Notes: generated from the letters alone by a model not told the origin. 11,658 nt of DNA from an uncultured Lentisphaeria bacterium (GCA_903821255.1 CAIJKT010001050.1:1-11658), one strand, 5' to 3'; positions 1 through 8,256 are shown, counted from the first letter of the stretch. Translations and numbers: made by a program.

Positions 1-1
1 C

Positions 2-1333
2 CCGGCGATGCTGACCGCCCAGGATATCCTGGTCAGGCTGAATGCGGGAAAATTCAAAATGGTCATTACCGATCAGGAGAACGCGCATAAGATTGACGAA
101 GTGGAGGAGCAATGCCCGGAGCTCAGCGCCAAACTTGTGATTGACGGCGAACGCGACGGCTGGATAAGTTACCAGGAATGCAAATCGAAGCTGGCGCTTT
201 CCCATCACATGGTCAAAACCGCAAGTCCGGTCAGAACCAGAGCCGCCGATCCCATGTGCATATTTTTCACTTCCGGAACGAACAAGCATCCGAAAATGGT
301 GCTCCAGGATTACAGCTATCCGCTGGGGCATCAGGTCACCGCCAGATTCTGGCATGACCTGAAAAGCACCGACCTGCATTATACTGTTGCCGATACCGGC
401 TGGGCGAAAAGTTCATGGGGGCTGTACTACGGGCAGTGGATTGAAGGCGCCTGTGTGTTTGTGCTCGACATGAGGGGCAAATTCAAAGCCGAGGAAATCC
501 TGCCGCTGATGGAGAAATATGAAGTCACCACGTTCTGCGCTCCGCCGACCATCTACCGCATGCTGGTGCTCTCTGATCTGAGCAAATTTGATTTCCGTAA
601 ACTGCGCCACTGCTGTTCCGCCGGGGAGCCGATGTTCAATGATACAGTCCAGCTCTGGCGCGAGGGCACCGGCCTGGATATTTATGAAGCTTACGGCCAG
701 ACCGAGACAGTCTGCATGATCGCCAATTTCCCCTGCCTGGAATACCGCCCCGGCTCCATGGGCAAAGCCTGCCCGGGCTGGCGGATCGAGCTCCACGACG
801 ACGACGGCAGGCCGGTGCAAACCGGCGCAGAGGGAAAACTCGCGGTGAAAATGAAGCCGCGGCCGGTCGGCCTTTTCGTCAAATATCTCAACAATCCGGA
901 AAGCAACAGCACCGCTTTCGTCAATGACTATTACTATACCGGCGACAAAGCCCGGCTGGATAAAGACGGTTATTTCTGGTTCACCGGACGCATTGATGAC
1001 ATCATCAAGAGTTCCGGCTACCGGATCGGACCTTCCGAGGTGGAACATGCGATGATGGACCATCCGGCGGTGCATGAAGTGGCGGCGGTCGCCGCCCCCG
1101 ACCCGCTCCGGGGCTCCAAAGTCAAGGCCTACGTCGTCCTCAATCCCGGATATGAACCGCGCGAATCACTGGTGAAAGAACTGCAGAAGCACGTCAAAAC
1201 CATCACCGCCCCCTATAAATACCCGCGGGAGATAGAATTCGTTGACAGTATGCCGAAAACCGCTTCCGGCAAGATCAAGCGCAATCTGCTCCGCCAGCAT
1301 GCCGAAACCGGCGACAGTTGCTGGCTGGCGTAA
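2..1333 (+). CDS. MACS-type acyl-CoA synthetase (AMP-forming), 5' end outside window
   Basis: Adenylate-forming ligase that activates a carboxylic acid (acetate to medium-chain acids in this subfamily) with ATP to an acyl-AMP and transfers it to CoA in the cytoplasm. Numbering from the Met at base 8, the motifs in order are the phosphate-binding loop TSGTNKHPK (88-96), the MACS-like block ADTGWAKSSWG (128-138), APPTIYR (178-184), YEAYGQTE (226-233), YTGD (310-313), the hinge GRIDDIIKSSGYRIGPSEVE (327-346) and the C-terminal PKTASGKIKR (416-425), whose Lys422 is the expected catalytic lysine. The frame is already open at base 2 (Pro-Ala before that Met) and family members are about 550 residues, so roughly the first 100 residues lie upstream and the Met at 8 is internal. 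The loop departs from the usual TSGTTGxPK at two positions. Family call is firm; the exact substrate is not readable. It converges with the minus-strand lipoprotein gene. Confidence 0.93.
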   Translation, partial: PAMLTAQDILVRLNAGKFKMVITDQENAHKIDEVEEQCPELSAKLVIDGERDGWISYQECKSKLALSHHMVKTASPVRTRAADPMCIFFTSGTNKHPKMVLQDYSYPLGHQVTARFWHDLKSTDLHYTVADTGWAKSSWGLYYGQWIEGACVFVLDMRGKFKAEEILPLMEKYEVTTFCAPPTIYRMLVLSDLSKFDFRKLRHCCSAGEPMFNDTVQLWREGTGLDIYEAYGQTETVCMIANFPCLEYRPGSMGKACPGWRIELHDDDGRPVQTGAEGKLAVKMKPRPVGLFVKYLNNPESNSTAFVNDYYYTGDKARLDKDGYFWFTGRIDDIIKSSGYRIGPSEVEHAMMDHPAVHEVAAVAAPDPLRGSKVKAYVVLNPGYEPRESLVKELQKHVKTITAPYKYPREIEFVDSMPKTASGKIKRNLLRQHAETGDSCWLA

Positions 1334-1341
1334 CCGGTTTT

Positions 1342-1368
1342 GATGGAGATGCCGACGTCATTCGGGGG
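1342..1368 (-). pseudogene. possible remnant of a hypF 3' end
   Basis: Read on the minus strand this stretch gives PPNDVGISI. HypF in this window has PPNDGGISL near its C-terminus (bases 2014-2040). The two 27-base stretches match at 23 positions, and three of the four differences fall at first or third codon positions. A stop codon lies in frame two codons upstream and the reading after it does not resemble HypF. I infer a leftover of a duplicated or displaced hypF end; a chance match is possible because the stretch is short. Confidence 0.35.
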
Positions 1369-1444
1369 AGTTTAAACTATGATCACTTACAAAATACACA
1401 ACGCATTTTGCCGAAACAGAAGTGCGGTGAAGGCGAATTTATGA

Positions 1445-1954
1445 CTATATAGCTGGTTGCTTGATTTGTTTTCTTGACTTATCAAACGCCTTTTTTAGCT
1501 CGTCAATAACCATTTCCCGGCATTCAGGAAACGAACACATCGAAAAGAAACCAGATTTATAGACGCAAAGCAAAAGTTGCTTTTTGGTGACTGCATCCTG
1601 AATCTCAACGCTGACCAGTCGCGGATTAGTATAAATTAATTCGACATGTCCAATAGCCGGAGGAAGACTGAATCCGCAATGACCAGTGACAAATACCAGC
1701 AGATCGCCATACCTTAAAATACTGTCTTCCCCCATGATTCTTTTTAATTTACTATTTTCAATAAATAGTTCAATATCACGACCAATAAAGGTTACGTCGT
1801 CGCTTGTATTAAAATCGAACCCATTGTATTTATCAGCATTGAAATCAGGATTGACTGTTGTATCAATTGTTGTTCCGATAAATGTTCCACAGCCTGAACA
1901 AAAAACCGACATTAGCATGACAATTACAAGAGATAGGATGTGTTTATTTTTCAT
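1445..1954 (-). CDS. small predicted lipoprotein, function unknown
   Basis: 169 residues beginning with a lysine-containing n-region, a hydrophobic stretch (about residues 6-19) and a Cys at 22 preceded by Ser-Gly, followed by GTFIG. This fits a type II signal peptide with lipidation of Cys22, although Cys at the -3 position is not the usual Leu/Val. The mature part is mixed and soluble-looking, with further cysteines (in CGF, LLLCV and SMCSFPEC) and a lysine-rich helical tail (about 147-166). I do not recognise a domain. A GAGGA Shine-Dalgarno sits about 9 bases before the ATG. The start lies 20 bases after the hypF stop on the same strand, so it is probably the last gene of that transcript. 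The gene is visibly more AT-rich than hypF and the HEAT gene, which suggests later acquisition. Confidence 0.75.
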   Translation of the reverse strand: MKNKHILSLVIVMLMSVFCSGCGTFIGTTIDTTVNPDFNADKYNGFDFNTSDDVTFIGRDIELFIENSKLKRIMGEDSILRYGDLLVFVTGHCGFSLPPAIGHVELIYTNPRLVSVEIQDAVTKKQLLLCVYKSGFFSMCSFPECREMVIDELKKAFDKSRKQIKQPAI

Positions 1955-1974
1955 TTTTTCGTTTCCTCAAACAT

Positions 1975-4296
1975 TTACAGTAACATTTGATGCAGGGTGA
2001 TGACCGCCTGCCCGAGGGAAATGCCGCCGTCGTTCGGGGGGACTTTGCGGTGCAGCCGGACATTCAAGCCTAGCTTTTCCAGCTCGGGGACCAGCAGGGA
2101 GACGAGCAGGCGGTTCTGGAACACGCCGCCGCTTAAAACTACATCCGGAGTACGGAATCCGGAATCAACGGCATATTCAATCATACTTATACATGAATTG
2201 GCCACCGCGTGGTGAAACGCCAGCGCCAGCGAATTTTTCGAGCTCACATCCAGGTTACGAAACCGTGCAAAATCCGCAAACAATGGCGACCAGTCGAGCT
2301 CCGGCAGCGCTCCATTCTTCCTGCATATAAAAGAGGGTTCCGGCAGTTGCGCGGCGATGCCGTTCGCGCGGCGGGCGAACGTTTCCAGACGGATGGCCGC
2401 CTGCCCCTCAAAAGATACGGTTTCCGGGGCAACGCCAATCAGCGCGGCGAAGGCGTCGAACAGCCGCCCGGCTGCATGGGAGAGCGGGGCGTTCAGCTTG
2501 TTATTGCACTGCACCTGCCAGGTCTCCAGTTCCGAACGTTTAATCTGCGGCATAAACGCGGCGATTGAGTCCATAGATGCGCCGGTCTGGAACAGCCGGG
2601 CCGCCAGTTGCCGCGACGGCCTTTTGACCGCAGCGTCGCCGCCGGGCAGCGCGGCCGGCGCGAAGGTTGCCAGACGTTTAAAATCCGCGAACTCCGCCAG
2701 CAGCAGTTCCGCGCCCCAGATGGAGCCGTCCGGGCCGTAGCCGGTGCCGTCGAACACCAGCGCCAGCGCCTGTCCGATGCCGTGCTCCGCCATGCAGGCG
2801 GCGGCATGGGCGTGATGATGCTGAACGCGGTGCACCGGCACGCCAAGCTGCGCCGCAACGGCCTCGCCGTATGCGGTGGAATGCATGTCGGGATGCAGAT
2901 CAACCGCCACCGCGTCAGGAATGCGTTTCAGGAATTCGACGAGCTTCTCATAAACAAACTTCATGCCTTGCAGCGATTCCGGATTTTCCAGGTCGCCGAT
3001 GTGCGGTGAAATCACCGCCTCGTTTTCATAGGCCAGCGTAATTGTGTTTTTCAGTTCAGCGCCCATTGCCGCGACACATTTCCCGGCGGGGTTGGCAATT
3101 TCCAGCGGTTCGGGAGCATACCCCCTCGCCCGCCGCCAGACCTGAGTCTGGCCGCAACTGACCGCCGCCACGGAATCATCGTTGCGGAGATTGATGCCGC
3201 GGTTGTGGCCGAGCACAAGATCGGCAATGCCGCCGAGCCGTTCAAACGCCTCTTCATTGGTCAGGCAGATCGGTTCGCCGCCGCGGTTGCCGCTGGTGAC
3301 CACCAGCACCGGCGGAATATCCTCCGCGAACAGCAGCGCGTGCAGCGGCGAATACGGCAGCATGAACCCGGCGTTGCCGGTGTCGGGGCTGATGAGGTCG
3401 GCGGAAAATCCGGCGGTTTCCGGCTGCAGATCCAGAATGACCACCGGCGCGGCGGCCGAAGTCAGCAGTTGCTCCTCCTCCGCGCCAATGATGCAATATT
3501 TCCTGACTGTCGCAAGATCGCGGGCCATCAGCGCAAAAGGTTTTTCCGGGCGGGTCTTTCTGCGCCGCAATGTTTGCAGCGTTTCCCGGTTGAAGGCGTC
3601 CGCGACCAGTTGATAACCGCCGATGCCCCGTAAGGCAATGATTTTGCCGCTGCGGATCGCCGCCGCCGCGTGCCGCAGCACATCGCCGCATTCCAGCCTG
3701 GTTCCGTCCGGCGCGGCGAGAAAAAGCTGCGGACCGCATTCCGGACAGGCGATCGTTTCGGCGTGAAAGCGGCGGTCACGGGGATTTTCGTACTCCTTCC
3801 GGCACTTATCGCATAAAGGAAACGCCGACATTACGGTGCGTTCGCGGTCGTATGGCATCCGGTTGATGACCGTGTAGCGCGGGCCGCATTCCACGCAGGT
3901 GGTGAAAGGATAGCGATACCGCCGGTCCGCCGGGTCGAGAATCTCCGCGCGGCAGCGTTCGCAGAGCGCGGTATCCACCGGAATAATGATCCGGGCATTC
4001 TCATCCGGATTGCTGTCGAGAATCCTGAAATCCGCAAACTCCCGCTGTCCGGATGTTTTTATTTCAACCGTTTCGACCAGCTTGAGTTCAGCGCCTTTCG
4101 GCGGATGCTCCAGCAGCTCCCCGAAGCACGCATTTACGGCTGCCTCGCTGCCCTCAAAGCAGAGCATGACGCTGCCGGAAAGATTTTTCACCCACCCGCC
4201 GACGCCGTGCTTTTCAGCCAGCCGGTAGATGTGCGGGCGGAACCCGACCCCCTGCACTGTTCCCGTGATCCTGTATGTATGGCGGCGGCAAGTCAT
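1975..4296 (-). CDS. hypF: carbamoyltransferase HypF, [NiFe]-hydrogenase maturation
   Basis: Cytoplasmic enzyme that uses carbamoyl phosphate and ATP to carbamoylate the C-terminal cysteine of HypE, the first step in making the cyanide ligands of the [NiFe] active site. All family domains are present in 773 residues, the normal size. The acylphosphatase domain (about 5-92) has VQGVGFRP with Arg20, and Asn38 in VKNLSG. Two zinc-finger pairs follow: C112/C115 with C134/C137, and C162/C165 with C184/C187. The YrdC-like domain (about 205-390) has KTRPEKPFALM, SGNRGGEPI and RNDDSV. The Kae1-like domain (about 405-773) has HHHAHAAA (493-500), DGTGYGPDGSIWGAE (516-530), LSGGVFQN (721-728) and PPNDGGISLGQ (753-763). 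The start is set by the acylphosphatase domain; the Shine-Dalgarno is weak. Only 9 bases separate it from the preceding HEAT gene, suggesting translational coupling. No other hyp or hydrogenase gene is in the window. Confidence 0.97.
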   Translation of the reverse strand: MTCRRHTYRITGTVQGVGFRPHIYRLAEKHGVGGWVKNLSGSVMLCFEGSEAAVNACFGELLEHPPKGAELKLVETVEIKTSGQREFADFRILDSNPDENARIIIPVDTALCERCRAEILDPADRRYRYPFTTCVECGPRYTVINRMPYDRERTVMSAFPLCDKCRKEYENPRDRRFHAETIACPECGPQLFLAAPDGTRLECGDVLRHAAAAIRSGKIIALRGIGGYQLVADAFNRETLQTLRRRKTRPEKPFALMARDLATVRKYCIIGAEEEQLLTSAAAPVVILDLQPETAGFSADLISPDTGNAGFMLPYSPLHALLFAEDIPPVLVVTSGNRGGEPICLTNEEAFERLGGIADLVLGHNRGINLRNDDSVAAVSCGQTQVWRRARGYAPEPLEIANPAGKCVAAMGAELKNTITLAYENEAVISPHIGDLENPESLQGMKFVYEKLVEFLKRIPDAVAVDLHPDMHSTAYGEAVAAQLGVPVHRVQHHHAHAAACMAEHGIGQALALVFDGTGYGPDGSIWGAELLLAEFADFKRLATFAPAALPGGDAAVKRPSRQLAARLFQTGASMDSIAAFMPQIKRSELETWQVQCNNKLNAPLSHAAGRLFDAFAALIGVAPETVSFEGQAAIRLETFARRANGIAAQLPEPSFICRKNGALPELDWSPLFADFARFRNLDVSSKNSLALAFHHAVANSCISMIEYAVDSGFRTPDVVLSGGVFQNRLLVSLLVPELEKLGLNVRLHRKVPPNDGGISLGQAVITLHQMLL

Positions 4297-4305
4297 ATTT
4301 TTTAT

Positions 4306-6972
4306 CTATTTCCGCACGGCTTTGTTGTCGATGATATAATCATGTTCGGCGGCCCACTTTACGGCGGCGGCCTGTAAATCGCTCTGGCCGCTGTTCAGGT
4401 AGCTGTCGACAAGCGTGCCATGGCCGTAGAGTTTCAGCAGTTCGGCCAGTTCCGGTATCCGGTCCGAGCCGTCCTTGCGCAGGTAGTTGTGGAAAAGTTT
4501 GGTGACCGCGTCGGTCATGCTGGCCTGACGCTCAAAGAGCGCCATCGCCCCGATCACCACGCCGGCGGGAATCAGGTTGTCAGACTCCTGCTCGCAAATA
4601 TTCTCCCAGGAAGCATTTCTCAGCAGAACCCGGGCCGCCATCGCGACCGAAGGGTCTTTCTTCTGCGCGGCCAGAGCTTCCAGCACCGCCGGGTCCGTGA
4701 TTTTATTAAACGCCGCCTTCCGGACAGCCCATACCGGATAATCCGTGACGATTCCGGCAAGTCTGGTCTGATCCGACTCCGGCGCCGCAATCAGGCCGGT
4801 CAGTTTTGCCGCCGCCGCCTGCCGCACATCCGGATCCGCGTCTTCAAGCGCGACTTTCTCCAGAATATCTCCGGCGTCGAGGTTTTTCGCCGCCGCGGCG
4901 CGCACCTTCCACCAGGAGTCGGCGGCCAGCCGGGCCAGTTCCGCCTGGTCCCGCGATGACTGGGCGGCAGTCAGCCGCTTAGTGCTGTCCTCCATCGTCT
5001 TCGCGTACAAATCCCTGCCTTGCGGATCGAGCAGTTTTTCAAACGCGTCGCTTTGAATGTCATTACCGTCTTCCGCTCCGGCCTGCTTCGGAAAGACTCC
5101 CATCGGAACAAAACGTTCGTAGACATCTTTCCCCGGATGATCATACTCTTCCGGCGAACCGGCGGTCAGTTTCTCCATCAAATTCTGGCCGGTCAGTTTT
5201 TCATAGGCCAGCCGGCGGACAAAACCATCTTTGTCCTCGACCGCGATTTTCGGCAGAACCGTGCGGTCATCCAGTTTTTTCAACGCATAATAACGGACAA
5301 AATTCACCTTGTCGCCGACGGCCACTCCCGGCGGCAGTTCCTGGCCGGCAAGATTTTTAACGGCAAGGCGGCGGATGCGCCAGTCTTTATCCCCGGTCGC
5401 GATTTTTGCCAGCAGCGCCTGGTCAGTCAGCTTCGCCACCGCCGACCGGCGGACACTGAAATCACGGTCTTCCGCGGCCAGTTTTGACAGCACGGCCTGA
5501 TCGGCCAGATTTGCAACCGCGACACTGCGGACCTCGGGGTTCCGGTCTTCGGCGGCCAGTTTTGACAGCGCCGCCTGGTCGGTCAGATTCATGGCGGCGG
5601 CTTTCCGGATCGCGGGATATCTATCCTCCAGCGCCAGCTTCGTCAAAACGGTCTGATCATTCAGTTTCTTTATGGCTTCGCTGCGAATATCGTCATCGTA
5701 TTCCTCGACCGCAAGCCGCGCCAGCACGTTCTGGCCGGCAAGTTTGCTGATCGCCGCCAGCCGGACCCGCTTATTTTTATCCTCCAGCGCCAGCGTTTCC
5801 AGCAATTTCGGGTCCGTCACTTTTGCCAGCGCCGCCAGCCGGATGTTCTCATCCCGGTTGCCGGCGGCAAGTTTTGCCGGAACATCCTGCCCGGCAAGTT
5901 TGCTGATCGCCGCCAGCCGGACGCCGCGCTCCCTGCCCTGAAGTGCAAGTTCAGCCAGCCGTTCCTGACTGACGAGACAACTGACGGCGGTCAAACGGCC
6001 ATTGCCGTCCTTGTCCTCGACCGCCAGTTTCGCCAGCAGATCCTGGTCGGCAAGGCGCTTCATTGCGGCCTGCCGCACTCCGCTGTCTTTATCTTCCGCC
6101 GCCGCTCTTGCCACGAGTTCCTGATCGGCAAGTTTTTCCACGGCGGCCTTCCGGACATTCGCATCCGTATCTTCAAATGCCGCTCTCGCCAGCAGGTTCT
6201 GACTGGCAAGATTCTTCACCGCCGCCCGCCGCACTCCGGCAATCGGGTCGTCCGCGGCCAGCTTCGCCAGCAGTTTCTGACTGGTCAAGTTTTTAACCGC
6301 GCTTTCCTTGAGCAGCAGATTCGATTCATCGATGATAAGCCTGGCCAGCAGCCCCTGATCCGTCAGCTTCTCGACGGCCGCCTGCCGGACATTCAGCAAC
6401 TGGCTCTCCAGAACAACTTTCGTCAGATAATTCTGATCGGCAAGGTTCTTCATCGCGCAATTGCGGACGTCGAAATCCTTATCCTCCAGCGCCAGTTTCG
6501 ACAACAGCCGCTGATCGGTAAGTTTTGCCGCCGCCGCCCGCCGGATATCTATATCCAGGGCGTCAAACGCCAGCCGCGCCAATGCGTCCTGGTCGGTCAC
6601 CTTCTCCACGGCAAGATCGCGCACTCTTTCATTGACATCGTCCGCGGCCAGCTTCGCCAGCAGCTTCTGGTCGGTCAGATGTTTAACCGCGATTTCGCGC
6701 ACCCGCCAGTTTTTCTCATGCGCCGCCAGTTTCGCCAGCGCGGCCGGGCTGGTGATTTTATCATAAGCCGCCCGGCGCACTTTCCATTCCGGGTCTTCCA
6801 TGGCGACTGTCGCCAGCACATCCTGATCGGCAAGCTGGTTAACCGCCTCCAGCCGCGTTTCCAGATCGGCCTCGCCAAAGCCGGAAACCGGAATGAAATA
6901 TATGCACGGCAGCGCCAGTACCAGCCAATGCCGCGTTATTTTATGCTTGATATTTGTAAATCTGCTCACCAT
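4306..6972 (-). CDS. exported HEAT-like repeat protein (26-residue repeats)
   Basis: 888 residues. Residues 1-33 look like a signal peptide: basic start, hydrophobic WLVLALPCIYFIPVSG, then GFGEA; no lipobox. Residues 49-594 are 21 consecutive repeats of exactly 26 residues with no gaps, consensus roughly DQxLLAKLAxEDKDxxVRxAAVxKLT, two amphipathic helices per repeat as in HEAT/LRV-type solenoids. A divergent segment (595-674) interrupts the array, about four further, less regular repeats follow (675-786), and a non-repeat C-terminus (787-888) ends the protein. Expected role is a protein-binding scaffold in the periplasm or outside the cell; no catalytic motif is seen. An upstream in-frame ATG at 7110 would add 46 residues, but that extension translates a dispersed DNA repeat. 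The ATG at 6972 has AGAGGA 8 bases upstream and starts the signal peptide, so I prefer it. hypF follows 9 bases after its stop. Confidence 0.88.
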   Translation of the reverse strand: MVSRFTNIKHKITRHWLVLALPCIYFIPVSGFGEADLETRLEAVNQLADQDVLATVAMEDPEWKVRRAAYDKITSPAALAKLAAHEKNWRVREIAVKHLTDQKLLAKLAADDVNERVRDLAVEKVTDQDALARLAFDALDIDIRRAAAAKLTDQRLLSKLALEDKDFDVRNCAMKNLADQNYLTKVVLESQLLNVRQAAVEKLTDQGLLARLIIDESNLLLKESAVKNLTSQKLLAKLAADDPIAGVRRAAVKNLASQNLLARAAFEDTDANVRKAAVEKLADQELVARAAAEDKDSGVRQAAMKRLADQDLLAKLAVEDKDGNGRLTAVSCLVSQERLAELALQGRERGVRLAAISKLAGQDVPAKLAAGNRDENIRLAALAKVTDPKLLETLALEDKNKRVRLAAISKLAGQNVLARLAVEEYDDDIRSEAIKKLNDQTVLTKLALEDRYPAIRKAAAMNLTDQAALSKLAAEDRNPEVRSVAVANLADQAVLSKLAAEDRDFSVRRSAVAKLTDQALLAKIATGDKDWRIRRLAVKNLAGQELPPGVAVGDKVNFVRYYALKKLDDRTVLPKIAVEDKDGFVRRLAYEKLTGQNLMEKLTAGSPEEYDHPGKDVYERFVPMGVFPKQAGAEDGNDIQSDAFEKLLDPQGRDLYAKTMEDSTKRLTAAQSSRDQAELARLAADSWWKVRAAAAKNLDAGDILEKVALEDADPDVRQAAAAKLTGLIAAPESDQTRLAGIVTDYPVWAVRKAAFNKITDPAVLEALAAQKKDPSVAMAARVLLRNASWENICEQESDNLIPAGVVIGAMALFERQASMTDAVTKLFHNYLRKDGSDRIPELAELLKLYGHGTLVDSYLNSGQSDLQAAAVKWAAEHDYIIDNKAVRK
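5191..6828 (-). repeat. 21 x 78-bp in-frame coding repeat array
   Basis: DNA encoding the 21 uninterrupted 26-residue units of the exported repeat protein. Every unit is exactly 78 bases. Units 17 and 18 share the heptad-like core LSKLAAEDR and units 12 and 14 share VRLAAISKLAGQ, which points to expansion by local unit duplication; most other units have diverged in the variable positions. Confidence 0.9.
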
Positions 6973-7060
6973 GTCTGTTATCCTCTCTGTCTGATTAGTA
7001 ACATAATGGCAAATCATGGAAAATCGAGTATCCGGAACCAAGTTCGTCAACTTTTTCGCA

Positions 7061-7085
7061 GGGATGCGCTGGATATGCAGGATAA
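7061..7085 (+). repeat. single arm of the GGATnnACAGGAT repeat family
   Basis: The stretch GGGATGCGCTGGATATGCAG plus GATAA matches the left arm of the elements at 8257 and 9561 at nearly all positions. No partner arm is seen nearby. It lies in the 139-base gap between the DUF3592-type gene and the HEAT gene and is read through by the unlikely longer HEAT start. The rest of that gap shows no gene. Confidence 0.65.
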
Positions 7086-7111
7086 GCGATGAAGCTAAAC
7101 TCCCGGACATA

Positions 7112-7582
7112 TCATTGCTGACAAATCTTTGCAGAATTTGGCATCTTTTTTGTTAGCAACATTATTGTCAAAAAAAATAGAAAACTTAAAAGTCCAAATC
7201 CAGCAAGAATTATTTCAAGCCCCCAAATACTTAAAAACATATCTTCCCTCATATTTGAAGGATTTTCCCGATCATATAAAAGTTCATATTTATCTCCAAT
7301 CTTTACTTGACCAGTATTTACCAGATCAGAGTGAAAACTTAGCGTCGGTGATGGCGTTTTGTGAACTTCGCCTTTGGTATCTTTAAATAAAAAAACAGGC
7401 TTACAGTAAATTTCCTCATGATCATCTTTCTGCTCAATTAGTTCTGTGATTGTTCCAGTAACAGTTACAGCCCGCATAAGAAAAAAATGGGTACGAACAG
7501 CTAAAACAGTTCCCCAAATCACGAGTACTAAAGACAAAACAGCGAACCATTTTGAAAATTTATGAATAACTGCATGCGTCAT
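7112..7582 (-). CDS. DUF3592-type membrane protein
   Basis: 156 residues with two membrane segments (about 11-30 and 118-144) around a soluble loop. The loop runs VTVTGTITELIE, then YCKPVFLFKDTKGEVH, then GDKYELLYDRENP. That order (xGxI, Y.P...F....G, G....V.YdP.nP-like) and the two flanking helices are the pattern of DUF3592 proteins, whose function is unknown. I place the start at 7582 because AAGGA lies 7 bases upstream; the longer frame beginning at 7663 would start inside the promoter described at 7649-7676. The gene is AT-rich compared with the HEAT and hypF genes downstream. The 139-base gap to the HEAT gene leaves co-transcription open. Family assignment is by pattern recognition only. 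Confidence 0.72.
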   Translation of the reverse strand: MTHAVIHKFSKWFAVLSLVLVIWGTVLAVRTHFFLMRAVTVTGTITELIEQKDDHEEIYCKPVFLFKDTKGEVHKTPSPTLSFHSDLVNTGQVKIGDKYELLYDRENPSNMREDMFLSIWGLEIILAGFGLLSFLFFLTIMLLTKKMPNSAKICQQ

Positions 7583-7648
7583 TATTATCCTTAAATGTTT
7601 AGTTTCTAAAATTGCGTGGGTAACAATGCCCCCCTCATAATGATTGAT

Positions 7649-7676
7649 ATTATATTTCATCATTCAAAGAATTCAA
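7649..7676 (-). promoter_or_regulatory. sigma70-type promoter for the DUF3592-type gene
   Basis: On the minus strand TTGAAT (7676-7671), a 16-base spacer and TATAAT (7654-7649). The expected transcript start near 7642 leaves a leader of about 60 bases before the ATG at 7582. Sequence match only. Confidence 0.55.
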
Positions 7677-7693
7677 TTCCATATCAAGGAAAT

Positions 7694-7775
7694 GGATATA
7701 CAGGATAAGAGCTTAACAACAAAATCCTTTCCATCCTTTCCATCCTGTCCATCCTGTCCATACCTGTTAAATAAC
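7694..7775. repeat. GGATnnACAGGAT inverted-repeat element, copy 1
   Basis: Left arm GGATATACAGGATAA (7694-7708), a short loop, then a right arm made of 9-base units CCATCCTTT or CCATCCTGT (7731-7757), closed by CCATACCTGTTAAATAAC. The left arm is shorter than in the copies at 8257 and 9561 and lacks the TTTAACCGGGAT end. Confidence 0.75.
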
Positions 7776-7855
7776 GCTATTGCATTAACAGCGGCGGCGG
7801 CGCGGCATATTAACAGCTCCGGGAATTTGCAAGATTTACAGCTAAAAACCCCGCA

Positions 7856-7896
7856 GTCTGTACATTTTTCAAGTTTAATTTTAAAAATGTACAGAC
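7856..7896. repeat. AT-rich perfect inverted repeat
   Basis: Arms GTCTGTACATTTTT (7856-7869) and its exact complement (7883-7896) around a 13-base loop beginning CAAGTTT. The CATTTTTCAAGTT core is shared with the palindrome at 8380-8408. Confidence 0.8.
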
Positions 7897-8088
7897 AGCC
7901 ACTATCTCATTAATAGTAAAGATTATAGATGAAGGATATATTATATTTACCGTCAGTCAATACCGCCGGGATTTTTGCGTACCTGCCTCCAGGATATACT
8001 TTACGGCTTATTGTTTCCTTCAATGCACAGCATTTTGAGCTGGCTACAATTTGTAGTCAACCGACTTTCCTTTTTTCAGTTTCTTTTA

Positions 8089-8120
8089 AAATCCTGTCCA
8101 TCCTGTCCATCCCGGTTAAA
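8089..8120. repeat. right arm only of the GGATnnACAGGAT family
   Basis: Contains ATCCTGTCCATCCTGTCC followed by ATCCCGGTTAAA, the same order as the right arm at 8313-8343. No convincing left arm is present upstream. Confidence 0.7.
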
Positions 8121-8178
8121 AAAGGTTCTGCCGCCTGTAATGCCATAGATTAATCTGCGGCTTGAAAAATACGGCTAA

Positions 8179-8206
8179 GTTACAATTTTTAGCTAAATTC
8201 AGCTAC
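8179..8206. repeat. AGCT-centred 28-bp palindromic element, copy 1
   Basis: Imperfect dyad, left end GTTAC and right end GCTAC, around TTAGCTAAAT at the centre. Aligns without gaps to the copies at 8212, 8416 and 9516. Confidence 0.65.
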
Positions 8207-8211
8207 TTATA

Positions 8212-8239
8212 CTTACCGTATTTAGCTAAATACGGTAAC
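8212..8239. repeat. AGCT-centred 28-bp palindromic element, copy 2 (perfect)
   Basis: The inner 26 bases (8213-8238) are a perfect palindrome; the left half is TTACCGTATTTAG. Only 5 bases separate it from copy 1. Confidence 0.8.
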
Positions 8240-8256
8240 TCTTATGCAAAAAAACT

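Noticed and set aside
413..1075. 220-codon frame antisense to the acyl-CoA synthetase
   Set aside because: The sense strand carries every motif of the enzyme; the antisense product resembles nothing known to me.
1379..1444. 21-codon frame with a G-rich stretch upstream
   Set aside because: Too short to judge, no recognisable product, and the G-rich stretch is explained by the hypF-like remnant.
2000..4230. Several long frames opposite to or out of phase with hypF
   Set aside because: HypF is complete with all its motifs; the others are by-products of its GC-rich third positions.
4420..6880. Long + strand frames opposite the repeat protein
   Set aside because: They are periodic shadows of the 78-base coding repeat and show no independent start signals.
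6990..7060. TTGACG in front of the repeat-protein gene as a -35 box
   Set aside because: No acceptable -10 box lies 15-19 bases after it.
6973..7110. 46-residue N-terminal extension of the repeat protein from the ATG at 7110
   Set aside because: It translates a dispersed repeat arm, lacks a good ribosome binding site and would hide the signal peptide that starts at 6972.
7583..7663. Longer start of the DUF3592-type protein at 7663
   Set aside because: It would begin inside the TTGAAT-16-TATAAT promoter and has no clear ribosome binding site; 7582 has AAGGA well placed.
7644..8153. Two + strand frames of 89 and 74 codons
   Set aside because: Both run through GGATnnACAGGAT repeats and lack ribosome binding sites.
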